Of a stretch of DNA of 64,000 nucleotides, positions 28,298 through 38,035 are shown piece after piece (the first letter of the stretch is position 1; the number at the start of each line of letters is the position of its first letter). Source of the DNA: Candidatus Zhuqueibacterota bacterium (GTDB lineage: Bacteria; Zhuqueibacterota; Zhuqueibacteria; Oceanimicrobiales; Oceanimicrobiaceae); contig JAJDAF010000062.1 of assembly GCA_029261995.1 (NCBI GenBank), positions 1 to 64,000 of the forward strand, written 5' to 3'. The position numbers were made by a program, and so were the translations under genes. The notes beneath the pieces are model-generated. The model was not told the origin of the DNA and searched no databases. It worked only from the letters and a program-made list of their open reading frames with translations.

Positions 28298-29458
28298 ATG
28301 AAGAGAGGTATCGCAATCTGCACCCTGCTTTTGGCAGGCGCAATGAGTGTACATGCCCAGACGGTTTCCACGCTGGTAGATTTGAATCGCGGTTCGTTTG
28401 GTGACGGCCTTGTCGTTGCACCTTCAGGCGACCTGTTTCTTTCCGGCGGCTTTGATAAGAGCACCGTCCTGAAGATCACGCCACAAGGCGAAGTCAGTGA
28501 TTTTGCCACCGGCTTGCAAGGCGCGGTTGGTGCCTTTTTCGATTCCAACCAGAGTCTCTATGTAAACAGCTATAGCGGGAATTTTCTCTACAAAGTATCC
28601 GGAAATGGCCAGACCAGTATCTTTGCAACCGGTCTCAATGGCCCGGCAGGTGTTGTTCTCAATTCGGATAACGAAATTTTCGTGTCCGAATTTGGCGCCA
28701 ATTTCAGCGGTACAGGCAGTAGCATCAAGAAGATCTCAACCAACGGTGACGTTGATGTATATGCCAACGGCGGCGGCTTAAGAGACGCCATCGGGATTGC
28801 GCTGGATGACTCGGCAAATATCTATGCCAGCAATTGGCAAAGCGGTCAAATCTTCAAAATAACTCCTGAGCGCACGATTACCCTTTTTGCGACTATCCCT
28901 GGCGGCACCGTCAATCAGATGACCTATGCCAACGGCAATCTTTATGTGCCGTCACCAAGCTCGCAAAAAGTATACACCCTCAGCCTTGATGGCGCCCTTG
29001 AATTGCTGGCTGGCACAGGCCAGGCCGGCAGTCAGAACGGTCCGGCGTTGCAGGCCACTTTCAGGCGACCCAATAGCATCGCGGCCAGTGTCACCGGCGA
29101 TACGCTTTACGTGCTCGATGCTGACCCGGGCATTATTCGGATGATCATTCTTGACGTCACTACCGGCATCAACGATTCCAGCCCGCGGGTGCCTGAATCC
29201 ATTCACCTGGGTCAAAACTATCCGAATCCCTTCAACCCCGAAACCACGATTACCTTTGATTTACCCAAGTCGGCTTTTGTTTCTCTGAAGGTCTATGATC
29301 TTCTGGGTAGAGAAGTGAAAACCCTGGTTGCAGAGCAGAGGGTGGCAGGCGCACACCTGGTGAGCTTCAGCGCAGACGGTCTCGCCAGTGGCCTTTACAC
29401 CTACAGAATTGAGGCGGGTGACCTTGCCGTCGCAAAAAAAATGTTGTTGCTGAAATAA
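28298..29458 (+). CDS. Secreted NHL/SMP-30-like propeller with type IX sorting domain
   Basis: The 386-residue product has a signal peptide (GIAICTLLLAGAMSVHAQ) and propeller repeats (LSGGFDKSTVLKITPQGEVS, SVYVNSYSG-type blades, IYASNWQSGQIFKITPERTI). The C-terminal Por sorting domain is GQNYPNPFNPETTITFDLP ... LASGLYTYRIEAG ... KMLLLK. AAAAGGAG precedes the ATG by about 8 bases. A paralogue follows at 29586. The pair is likely displayed on or released from the cell surface. Confidence 0.92.
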   Translation: MKRGIAICTLLLAGAMSVHAQTVSTLVDLNRGSFGDGLVVAPSGDLFLSGGFDKSTVLKITPQGEVSDFATGLQGAVGAFFDSNQSLYVNSYSGNFLYKVSGNGQTSIFATGLNGPAGVVLNSDNEIFVSEFGANFSGTGSSIKKISTNGDVDVYANGGGLRDAIGIALDDSANIYASNWQSGQIFKITPERTITLFATIPGGTVNQMTYANGNLYVPSPSSQKVYTLSLDGALELLAGTGQAGSQNGPALQATFRRPNSIAASVTGDTLYVLDADPGIIRMIILDVTTGINDSSPRVPESIHLGQNYPNPFNPETTITFDLPKSAFVSLKVYDLLGREVKTLVAEQRVAGAHLVSFSADGLASGLYTYRIEAGDLAVAKKMLLLK

Positions 29459-29585
29459 GGAAGATGATGGCGGCCCGGCGCTCGCAGGATTCGATCCTCA
29501 CCGGGCAGCACGGGCCGATTTTTCGTAGCACTCACCGAATATTCCCTTAGAAAAACATCACCAAAAGATTTGAGGAGTCAGAGAT

Positions 29586-30818
29586 ATGACATGGTTTAAC
29601 AGAATTCTCGGAGCAATTGTAACGCTTATGACGGTTGCAAGTTTTGCTCTTGCACAACCCGTGCAAACGATTAGCCGAGATTCACGATTGAACAGCGGGA
29701 TTGCCATTAACAAATCCGGAGAGATTTTCGTGGCGACCAATGGTGGCAACGGTGTCCTGAACGGACGCACAATTTACAAAGTCGCGCGAGACGGCAGCGT
29801 CGAAGAATATATCACCGGCTTAAATCCATTTCTGATCGAATTGGATTTTGACCAGAACGACAATCTCTATGTCACCAATTGGAATACTGGCGTTTATAGA
29901 ATCACTCCGGAGAAAGAGGTCAGCCTGTTTATTCCAACCGCCCAGGGCGTCAATGGACTCGAAATCGATACGCTGACAAACACATTCTATATCATGAACT
30001 GGTTTGCACATACGGTTTCCAGAGTAGATGGCGCCGGAACAACAGTCACAACCGTGGCCTCCGGCGGCAGCATTCGCTTCCCCGCGGGACTGGCATTCGA
30101 TCAAGATACGGGCAATTTGTATGTTGCAAACTGGTTCGACGGGCGCATCACCAAAATACTTCCGGATGGCAGCCAATCCCTGTTTGGCACATTGCCCGTG
30201 CCTTTCAATACCGGAATGCCTGCCTGTATGGTGGTGGGTGATTATCTGTATGTCACGTCTTACGCGCTACATCAGATTTTCCGTGCACCCCTGGAGCCCG
30301 GCGGCGCACTAACGCCGTTTGCTGGATTGCGAAACCCTGGAACAGTCGATGGCGAATTGTTGCAGGCGCAATTTATTTCCCCGGGACCGATGGCTGCCTC
30401 GCTGGACGGGGACACGCTTTTTGTGACCCAGGACTCGCTTGCGACCGGTAGTGGCGGTGGCAATGGTACGCTGCGCATGATCATTCTGCCCGACGATACG
30501 CCCACATCAATCCGTCAAGGGAATACCGCCACACCGGCTGGTTTCGGGTTGGCGCCCAACTACCCCAATCCCTTTAATCCGGGAACCGTCGTTCGGTTTG
30601 AGCTGCCGAAAGCTGCTGCTGTTTCCTTAAATATTTTCGATATCACCGGGAGACTAATTCACTCACTCGTCGAAGTCAAACAAACGCAGCCCGGCTTGCA
30701 CGAAGTCTATTGGGATGGAAAGATTCGCGGCGGACGGCAGGCTGCCTCGGGTGTCTATTTTCTGCAAATGGTTGCGGAAGGTTTCAGGGATACACGGAAA
30801 ATTACGTTGATGCAGTAG
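29586..30818 (+). CDS. Secreted NHL/SMP-30-like propeller with type IX sorting domain (paralogue)
   Basis: The 410-residue product has a signal peptide (AIVTLMTVASFALAQ). Its propeller blades include IYKVARDGSVEEYITGLNPF, LYVTNWNTGVYRITPEKEVS and LYVANWFDGRITKILPDGSQ. The C-terminal sorting domain is APNYPNPFNPGTVVRFELPK ... ASGVYFLQMVAEG ... KITLMQ. It shares the blade pattern of the gene at 28298 but is divergent, so the duplication is old. GAGGAG about 10 bases upstream supports the ATG at 29586. No catalytic residues can be assigned. Confidence 0.92.
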   Translation: MTWFNRILGAIVTLMTVASFALAQPVQTISRDSRLNSGIAINKSGEIFVATNGGNGVLNGRTIYKVARDGSVEEYITGLNPFLIELDFDQNDNLYVTNWNTGVYRITPEKEVSLFIPTAQGVNGLEIDTLTNTFYIMNWFAHTVSRVDGAGTTVTTVASGGSIRFPAGLAFDQDTGNLYVANWFDGRITKILPDGSQSLFGTLPVPFNTGMPACMVVGDYLYVTSYALHQIFRAPLEPGGALTPFAGLRNPGTVDGELLQAQFISPGPMAASLDGDTLFVTQDSLATGSGGGNGTLRMIILPDDTPTSIRQGNTATPAGFGLAPNYPNPFNPGTVVRFELPKAAAVSLNIFDITGRLIHSLVEVKQTQPGLHEVYWDGKIRGGRQAASGVYFLQMVAEGFRDTRKITLMQ

Positions 30819-30949
30819 TCCCGGACAGGTTTCACCTGTATGACAATATTCCTATCTTTAGAGAACCTCATACTTGACAACCTTCATCTTTCGTGAGTGG
30901 CCGGGTTCATCATTCCCGTGCAGGCGAACACCTCAAAAAGGAGTCAACC

Positions 30950-31174
30950 ATGGAAGAAAAACAAAAACTAAGAAAGAAACTTCGGTCGGTGATGGCCGTA
31001 ATGGCAGCGGTTATTATTCCAGGACTGTTGCACCTGCTTGGCTCATCAGCGTTCGATGCGGTGCGGGCAGTTGATATAGCATTGCTTTTTGCCGTGGGTG
31101 TTGCAACCGGTGTTCTGATTGCGACAGCCATCAATTACCTTCGCTCTAAAGATAATAAGCGCCGGGAGCAATAA
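30950..31174 (+). CDS. Small membrane protein, two predicted helices
   Basis: The 74-residue product has a basic N-terminus (MEEKQKLRKKLRSV) followed by two hydrophobic segments (MAVMAAVIIPGLLHLLG and IALLFAVGVATGVLIATAIN) and a charged tail. AAAAAGGAG, 6 bases upstream, fixes the ATG at 30950 over an upstream in-frame ATG at 30893. Its TAA overlaps the next gene's ATG by one base (TAATG), so it is translationally coupled to the polytopic protein and may be its partner. Family not recognised. Confidence 0.8.
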   Translation: MEEKQKLRKKLRSVMAVMAAVIIPGLLHLLGSSAFDAVRAVDIALLFAVGVATGVLIATAINYLRSKDNKRREQ

Positions 31175-32724
31175 TGGTGAAATGGCAAGAGTCAAACAAG
31201 TTGCTCCTGACCGTATTGGCAGCGACGGCAACCCGGGTATTCACGCTGTGGATTGACAAGGCGGAATTTGCCGGGTGGCTCAATCACACTACCTACTATT
31301 TTGTGCAGGTCAGGGGCTTGCTGCAACATGGCACACTTGCTTACAAAGATATGCCCTTGCTGTTCTACCTGTATGGCATGGTGGCCAAAGGTTTTGGTGT
31401 CTTGGGAGTCGAGCAGAATGATGCCATTGTTATTTCCACTCGCCTCATCATGTGCTTGGCGCCGTCCTTGATTGCAATTCCCATCTATCACATCGTAAAG
31501 AGAATAAACGGACAACTTCCAATCCAAAGAAACCAATGGATTTTGATCTTTCTTGCAGGGTTCCTGCCGCTCAGTGTCAGCTATATGCCGGAATTCCTTC
31601 AAAAGAATATGTTCGGCTTGCTTATCCTGTCCACGTTGCTGTACTATTCGCGGAGATTGTTTGAAAAGGCGGCTGTGAAAGATGCCGTCATCTCCGTGGT
31701 GCTGGCGCTGGTCATTGTTCTCTCTCATTATGGCACCTTCGCAGCCATGGTTTTGTATGGCCTGGCCGCGTTTCTTGCTTTCTCCGTTGTCAGCAAAAAC
31801 AGGAAAAACATTCTGATTGCTGGGCTTGCCCTGGCTTCGGCCATAGTCATGGCAAGTGCTTTGACTTACCTTTTCGACCCCCAACGATTCGAGCGGCTTT
31901 TCGTCTATTTGAATGATTCATTGGCCAACTCACTCCTGTTGGCATTTCTCAACGGCGGAAATAACCAGACTGAGAATATGCCATCCTTAGGCGGGCTCGC
32001 CATTTTTTATTTGCTGCTTTTTCTTTTTTATCGCGTCTACCATCGCTACAAATCAAGCTTAGCGATTCCGGATAGAATCTTTTGGCTTGCCAATATCCTT
32101 TTTAGCGGTCTCCTGCTTCTGCCAATTTTGGACCAGCAACTCATGGGGCGACTGGCCTTGTTCTTGAGTATTCCGCTGCTTATCATTCTAATCTATAACG
32201 AGAAGTACGGATTTAAAAGACCGTGGTTAAAAACCTGGATTCATATATTGCTGGCGGTCGCAGCCATTGTGTTGGCCTTCGGTGAGTTGATGAGTTCGAG
32301 AATCCACAACAGGAATCATGAACAGATCGTTGCTGACATAAAAGATTTGCAAAGCCAACACCCTTTGGACGGCAATGATTTGATTCTTACGCCTACCGGA
32401 GCTGACCATGTCTGCAACTGGTTTCTGGGAGTCAAGGCGGGCGTCATCACCTCACTGAATTTGCGGGACTTCGAGACGTACCATAACGTTTACGTCTTGA
32501 ATCCGATCGAAGGTAACTTGAATTTTCAGGGCATAGAGAATAGAACCATCAAAAGCGAGGCAGACAAGTACCTGGTGATGCGCAGAAATATCCCCAAGCC
32601 CAAAGGTATAGAACCGCTTTTTCAAACAGAGAATATCGAATTTTTTAAACTGGAAGAGCCGCCGATGGAATGGACCTTCACAGATGACGGCAGTTGGAGT
32701 GGGTACACAAAGGGGAACGATTAA
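31174..32724 (+). CDS. Polytopic membrane protein, GT-C glycosyltransferase-like
   Basis: The 516-residue product has about ten membrane helices in residues 10-375 and a soluble C-terminal part. Early residues ATRVFTLWIDKAEFAGWLNH, then YYFVQVRGLLQHGTLAYKDM, give an acidic residue in the first loop and the GxLxYxDxP pattern seen in GT-C enzymes and related polyprenyl-phosphate sugar transferases. The C-terminal segment includes HPLDGNDLILTPTGADHVCN. Assignment to GT-C is by topology and that loop only. The product and acceptor are unknown. Confidence 0.7.
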   Translation: MVKWQESNKLLLTVLAATATRVFTLWIDKAEFAGWLNHTTYYFVQVRGLLQHGTLAYKDMPLLFYLYGMVAKGFGVLGVEQNDAIVISTRLIMCLAPSLIAIPIYHIVKRINGQLPIQRNQWILIFLAGFLPLSVSYMPEFLQKNMFGLLILSTLLYYSRRLFEKAAVKDAVISVVLALVIVLSHYGTFAAMVLYGLAAFLAFSVVSKNRKNILIAGLALASAIVMASALTYLFDPQRFERLFVYLNDSLANSLLLAFLNGGNNQTENMPSLGGLAIFYLLLFLFYRVYHRYKSSLAIPDRIFWLANILFSGLLLLPILDQQLMGRLALFLSIPLLIILIYNEKYGFKRPWLKTWIHILLAVAAIVLAFGELMSSRIHNRNHEQIVADIKDLQSQHPLDGNDLILTPTGADHVCNWFLGVKAGVITSLNLRDFETYHNVYVLNPIEGNLNFQGIENRTIKSEADKYLVMRRNIPKPKGIEPLFQTENIEFFKLEEPPMEWTFTDDGSWSGYTKGND

Positions 32725-33451
32725 GAATGCGATTGCGCCGATCGGGCGGCCATCCCAATGTGTTGTTCTTGCTAAGCATGTGCCACAAAGAGGCCGTCGA
32801 GCAAGACAGCACACCTGAGACTTCATAACCCTGCCGCGGCAATTGCCGCAGTGGTTTTCTGCAAACGAAGACCTGCCAGGTTTTGAAAACCTGGCAGGTC
32901 TGGCTCTACCAACCCGCATCAAACTCACGATCAGCCACTGAGGCACACAGCACCAAGGTGCTTAGCCACGGATTTTCACTGATGAACACGGATTGTCGAA
33001 ATTCTGCCGAAGAATCGAGTCCTTGAGAAACGTGGTCTGATTTCATCACATAATTAATCTGCTGAAATCGAGAATTCTGTCTCGTACAAATTATGGCTGG
33101 GCACAGCCAGCCAACATCAGTGTTTAATCCGTGAAATCAGTCGCTCGTGTCGGCTTGTAGACGAAAGCCATGTTTCGACAAGCTCAACATTAGGTCAGCT
33201 CAACATTAGGATCAGCTCAAAGCCGCACCCTGAGCTGCCGAAGGTCCCCTGAGCCTGTCGAAGGGAAGGGTGCATTTACCAAAGTTTTGGCATTTACGCC
33301 CTGGCTTTTGCTGTTTCCCACGAACTGCCTGTCATCCATATTTTCCAAATAAATAGCATCTTAGGGCGTGTGACAATTGTTATTTCTTCATGGCACAATA
33401 GTTGTGCTAGAAACTTAACAATTAACTCATCAAGTATGCTGAGTTTGTGTC
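32725..33451. repeat. Gene-free stretch with several dispersed-repeat fragments
   Basis: Four different kinds of dispersed repeat lie together here. GCGGCAATTGCCGC (32836-32849) is a perfect palindrome. AGACCTGCCAGGTTTT and its exact inverse AAAACCTGGCAGGTCT (32869-32901) form a 16-bp cruciform with a one-base centre. CACGGATTTTCACTGATGAA then CACGGATT (about 32964-32993) and the CTTCGACAAGCTCA-type/GAGCCTGTCGAAGGG pair (about 33173-33266) are widely dispersed elements. There is no gene. The last 100 bases are A+T-rich and could hold the promoter for the next gene. Confidence 0.75.
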
Positions 33452-33826
33452 ATGTCCGTTCCCTCAGTTTTGATTTCTGGTCCTACAATCGCCAATGATG
33501 AGGACTTAGTTAGAAAACTTCAAAGAATCGCCCTTGTAAAGCTAAGTCTCCAAAACTCTAGAATTGAAACAATCTTGAGCGGTAAGAAAGTTGATCTGCT
33601 TCTCCTTGAAGTCCTGAGAGAAAACACCTCTGACACTGAATTAATAAAGAAGATCAAAGAAGGATTTCCCAGTTTAGCGATCATTTTGATAGACGGTGAT
33701 ACCGACCGCGACGTGGTGGCCAGAGCTTTCAAATATGGCGTGAAGGATGCATTTCGAAAGCCCTATATGTGTGATTTAATTGCGGAACGAGTGCAGGCAA
33801 TCCTGGAGCACAGTCATGATTCTTAA
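33452..33826 (+). CDS. Pseudo-receiver domain protein
   Basis: The 124-residue product keeps the alpha/beta outline of a response-regulator receiver. It ends in AIILIDGDTDRDVVARAFKY, then GVKDAFRKPY with the conserved Lys-Pro. The phospho-acceptor position reads LLLLEVL (Glu in place of Asp), and the N-terminal acidic pair is displaced (GPTIANDEDL). It may act as a constitutively 'on' or phosphorylation-independent protein. It stands apart from the signalling cluster, in an A+T-rich patch. Confidence 0.75.
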   Translation: MSVPSVLISGPTIANDEDLVRKLQRIALVKLSLQNSRIETILSGKKVDLLLLEVLRENTSDTELIKKIKEGFPSLAIILIDGDTDRDVVARAFKYGVKDAFRKPYMCDLIAERVQAILEHSHDS

Positions 33827-33993
33827 CAATGAGCAAGTACCTCCTGAAGTGTTGTTGACATGTGCAACAAGGCCTTTTGGGATTCACGGCTGTGCTTTGC
33901 AATTGCAATCAGAGTGAAGCCACCAAATGCAAACAGGAAAATCAGAATAAATGTCTGAGAGAAAACAAATATCAATCCTATCGTAGTGACCAA
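33823..33993 (-). CDS. Possible 56-residue membrane protein
   Basis: From a TTG at 33993 the minus strand encodes a strongly hydrophobic hairpin (TIGLIFVFSQTFILIFLFAF, GGFTLIAIAK) and then an amphipathic helix (SRESQKALLHMSTTLQEVLA), stopping over the last codons of the pseudo-receiver gene. The physical pattern is protein-like, but there is no ATG and no good ribosome site. I list it as possible only. Confidence 0.3.
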   Translation of the reverse strand: MVTTIGLIFVFSQTFILIFLFAFGGFTLIAIAKHSRESQKALLHMSTTLQEVLAHC

Positions 33994-34138
33994 TGCAAGA
34001 TAACGAAAGGAGGTCGTAGAAAAGCGGTGTCACTGTCTAATTTATTATTCGCAGTGGAATAGAAGGAACAACCTAGCTCCTGCCCCGAAGAACCACTATT
34101 CCTGAATGCACAAAACTTTTATTGAAAGGAGATTCACA

Positions 34139-34564
34139 ATGAATGCTAATGATGTTGAAATGGTAAGAGTCTACGTCAGGCAATATCAGGGCCCGGATGA
34201 TGTGGAAGTTGCGGATGTGACTTTCGCACACAATGAGCAGTTTGTGATATGTGTTGAGGCTGAAGCAGGCACCGCCAAGCTCAATGCTGGCGGCCCTTTC
34301 CGCATCGACATGACGGTGAGGGACTTGACGCACAGTACAACGAATCCGTTGCACCATTTTGTAGTAGGCCAACTGGGCGTCAATTGGCCTGTGACTGAAC
34401 AGAAGAAGCTATTCCAGTCAGATCCGATACCCTGCAAGCACCTCTGGAATTCGGCGTCTGATTATAGTGACTGTTATGAGGTGCTGGCAGTTCTGACCAC
34501 TGGTGTCGGAAATCCCGACGTATCCTTTGCGAAGAGCCCGATGTTTTGCTGTCACAAAGCATAA
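34139..34564 (+). CDS. Unknown protein, first of a tandem paralogue pair
   Basis: The 141-residue product begins MNANDVEMVRVYVRQYQGPD and contains VEAEAGTAKLNAGGPFRIDM, VRDLT, LGVNWP, CYEVLAVLTTG and NPDVSFAKSP. GAAAGGAG, 7 bases before ATG 34139, fixes the start. The predicted fold is all-beta (a sandwich-like pattern of alternating strands), with no signal peptide. I do not recognise the family. The gene at 34675 shares these blocks in the same order, so the two arose by duplication. Both are A+T-richer than the chromosome average. Confidence 0.8.
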   Translation: MNANDVEMVRVYVRQYQGPDDVEVADVTFAHNEQFVICVEAEAGTAKLNAGGPFRIDMTVRDLTHSTTNPLHHFVVGQLGVNWPVTEQKKLFQSDPIPCKHLWNSASDYSDCYEVLAVLTTGVGNPDVSFAKSPMFCCHKA

Positions 34565-34674
34565 CCTTCCGGAGACCTGCTCAATTGACTGGTTGAGGGC
34601 ATTCCGTTCGCGGAGTGCCCTCGCTTATTGAGCGCGAGAATTAGGATTCGCAGTACTTAGAAAGGAGGATTACT

Positions 34675-35094
34675 GTGGGACCCAACGATGTCGAAATCGT
34701 GAGAGTGTATACCAGGCAAGCCAAGGGAGATATTGCAGATTGTACCTTTGGCACGAATGAGAAGTGCGAAGTGGTTGTTGAGGCTGAGGCAGGGAGCGCT
34801 ATTTGGGCCATGGGCGCACAATATTGGATTGGGATATCTATAAGAGATCTGACAGACAATACAGTTAAGGTATATAGCACCGAAGAAGCGAGCAGCCTAG
34901 GTGGCTCACAATGGGAAGAGAAGACCTATAGAAAAGTCTTTGGCCCCTTTATGCTAAAAGATATCTCAGGCCTCACCAAGTTGCAGGGCGCTCATTGTTT
35001 TGAGGTTCTGGCGTACGTGAGAGCAGGCTTGCGTGAACCGGATGTATCTTTTGCCAGGAGTCCCTTATTCATGTATTATGAGTCCAGGCGATAA
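34675..35094 (+). CDS. Unknown protein, second of a tandem paralogue pair
   Basis: The 139-residue product starts with GTG, preceded by AAAGGAGG at a proper distance. Shared blocks with the 34139 gene are NDVEIVRVYTRQ, VEAEAGSA, IRDLT, LGGSQW, CFEVLAYVRAG and PDVSFARSP. The middle parts differ. There is no signal peptide or membrane segment. About 110 bases separate the two, with a fresh ribosome site, so each is translated independently. Function unknown. Confidence 0.8.
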   Translation: MGPNDVEIVRVYTRQAKGDIADCTFGTNEKCEVVVEAEAGSAIWAMGAQYWIGISIRDLTDNTVKVYSTEEASSLGGSQWEEKTYRKVFGPFMLKDISGLTKLQGAHCFEVLAYVRAGLREPDVSFARSPLFMYYESRR

Positions 35095-35126
35095 AGCAAA
35101 CTAACCCGACCAATCGCGGCAACTCA

Positions 35127-35450
35127 TTACGCAAAGATATCATCATCATATGCTTCCCCTGAAATGCTGGGAGGTTTTTTTGATTTGTCAGTATTTCTCG
35201 CATGGGCAAAAGACAAATTGACAATATAGTCGTAGCCAATAATTCCGTGGTTCATACACCATTCTTGCCCATGGTCCTCAATTAGGGACATCGTACTTTT
35301 GCCATTGCCGTGCTTTAGGCTCAGACTTTCGACCATCAGGTTGACATAGTACTCCCTATCTTGTTTCTCAAGCACACCCTTTTCACGCAAATTTCGAATG
35401 ATCTTCATCGTTTCCGGGTTTATGATGTTTGTGCCTTGTTCGTCTTTCAT
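35127..35450 (-). CDS. Hypothetical protein, 107 residues
   Basis: The product begins MKDEQGTNIINPETMKIIRN and has a helical first half (LREKGVLEKQDREYYVNLMV) followed by HGQEWCMNHGIIGYDYIVNL. It is soluble and not recognised. It converges with the paralogue pair, 32 bases from the second gene. No strong ribosome site is seen, but codon use is sensible and the ORF is intact. Confidence 0.6.
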   Translation of the reverse strand: MKDEQGTNIINPETMKIIRNLREKGVLEKQDREYYVNLMVESLSLKHGNGKSTMSLIEDHGQEWCMNHGIIGYDYIVNLSFAHARNTDKSKKPPSISGEAYDDDIFA

Positions 35451-35791
35451 CCTGAATGCTCCAGTTGGTAGTTAGCTGTGTAAAAATCCTGGGGGTCAAC
35501 GCTTTGTTAAACTTCCTCGATATCGACTGAATTCCTGGAATCTTAAATGCTAAGTCGTAAGATTCACATAGTTGAAATTACCGTCATTTCCCTTTGCTTG
35601 CTGACCTCCTGAGACAACATCGCTTGATTGTCTGCCCAAGGGTCGTCTCGAATGAGGCGCCCGGAGTGTCCCGGTGATCGACTGCGACCTCCAACACGCT
35701 TTGCGATGATATGCAGGGTATTTCTTCATCCGGGTGTACTATGGGCAAAACAAGAAGCACAGTGAAGAAAATAGCAACGGAGGTGTTCGAC
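35451..35791. promoter_or_regulatory. Divergent intergenic region
   Basis: This separates the 107-residue gene (minus) from the membrane-associated protein at 35792. Open frames across it are short and unconvincing. ACGGAGGTG at 35777-35785 is a good ribosome site for the ATG at 35792 and argues against the longer in-frame start at 35711. Confidence 0.45.
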
Positions 35792-36208
35792 ATGTTTTCT
35801 GGAAAATCAATATCGGCAATCATTATGGCGCTGGTTATCGCGCTATCGCTAAACTCAACGGTTCAGGCACAGGTTCAGGTTGTGCGCGGCGGCGAGGAAA
35901 ATCCGATGGTGACCATCGGCAGATCGACGATGTATGGCGCAGGCACGGGTTTGCTGATCGGGCTGGCGTTGTCCCTGGTGGTCGATGAGGATACGGATGA
36001 CATCATGAAATGGTCCTTTGTCGGCGGGACGTTTGGCGGGCTGGCGATCGGCTTTTATCATGTTGCCAACCGGCCTCAACCGGCAGCGGCGCTGCTGCAG
36101 TTTGACGCGGGCGGGTTGGCCAGAATAAGAATCCCGGAACCGCAAGTACGCTTCAACAGAAAACGTTCGCTGGATTTCAAGGTGCCTCTTGTGTCCATGA
36201 GTCTTTGA
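35792..36208 (+). CDS. Secreted/outer-envelope protein with glycine-rich hydrophobic segment
   Basis: The 138-residue product has a signal peptide (ISAIIMALVIALSLNSTVQAQ), then a Gly-rich hydrophobic hairpin (YGAGTGLLIGLALSLVVDED, GGTFGGLAIGFYHV) like a glycine zipper, and a basic C-terminus. This suggests an envelope-anchored protein. No family is recognised. It converges on purA, 85 bases away. Confidence 0.7.
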   Translation: MFSGKSISAIIMALVIALSLNSTVQAQVQVVRGGEENPMVTIGRSTMYGAGTGLLIGLALSLVVDEDTDDIMKWSFVGGTFGGLAIGFYHVANRPQPAAALLQFDAGGLARIRIPEPQVRFNRKRSLDFKVPLVSMSL

Positions 36209-36293
36209 GTCCAGAACGAGCCTGGCGAGTTCCTCAGACAGGCTTTCAGGGAAACCGTGCCACTGCAAAGTATCGCGCACAGCCTATCGAAGT

Positions 36294-37577
<1,284 letters not shown>

Positions 37578-37589
37578 TCACTTTTGGAC

Positions 37590-37622
37590 AAAAAAAACTC
37601 CGGAACGAAGCCCGGAGTTTTA
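37590..37622 (-). terminator. Rho-independent terminator of the secDF-STAS operon
   Basis: On the minus strand AAAACTCCGGGCTTCG then TTCCGGAGTTTTTTTTG gives an 8-bp G+C-rich stem with a short loop and a run of eight T. It stands between the STAS stop (37652) and the purA start (37568). Confidence 0.9.
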
Positions 37623-37651
37623 AGAAAGTCGATGTTTTGTGGACCGGGCAC

Positions 37652-37990
37652 TTACTGGAAGCTTTCAACAGCCTTCTCGTTGGTCTCAAAAGTCTCGAAT
37701 ACAGTTAGTAGCTTTGTGATCATCAGGAGGCTTTGAATCCGGTCGGTGATGTTCGCCAGCTTGAGGTCGCCATTGCTGTTGCGCATGGTCGTCAATCCGC
37801 CGATCAGGATGCCGAGCCCGGAGCTGTTCATCCAATCCACATTTCTGAGGTCAGCGACAATCTTGGTTTTGCCGGCCTGGATGAACTCATGCAGCTTCTC
37901 GTTAAGAAGCACCGCATCCGGACCACCCATAATCTTGCCGGATAATTCCAAAATTACGACATCACCTGAGACTTGCTCGGTCATTTTCAT
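37652..37990 (-). CDS. STAS-domain protein (anti-sigma factor antagonist type)
   Basis: The 112-residue product has the SpoIIAA-like pattern [40 protein letters not shown]. The Ser pair in MNSSGLG is the usual phosphorylation site in antagonists controlled by HPK-type anti-sigma kinases. It lies 45 bases downstream of secF in the same direction. No anti-sigma kinase is in the window. Confidence 0.92.
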   Translation of the reverse strand: MKMTEQVSGDVVILELSGKIMGGPDAVLLNEKLHEFIQAGKTKIVADLRNVDWMNSSGLGILIGGLTTMRNSNGDLKLANITDRIQSLLMITKLLTVFETFETNEKAVESFQ

Positions 37991-38035
37991 ATCAAACTCC
38001 CTCCAGATTTGTAGACTCAGCCACCGACTACCGGA

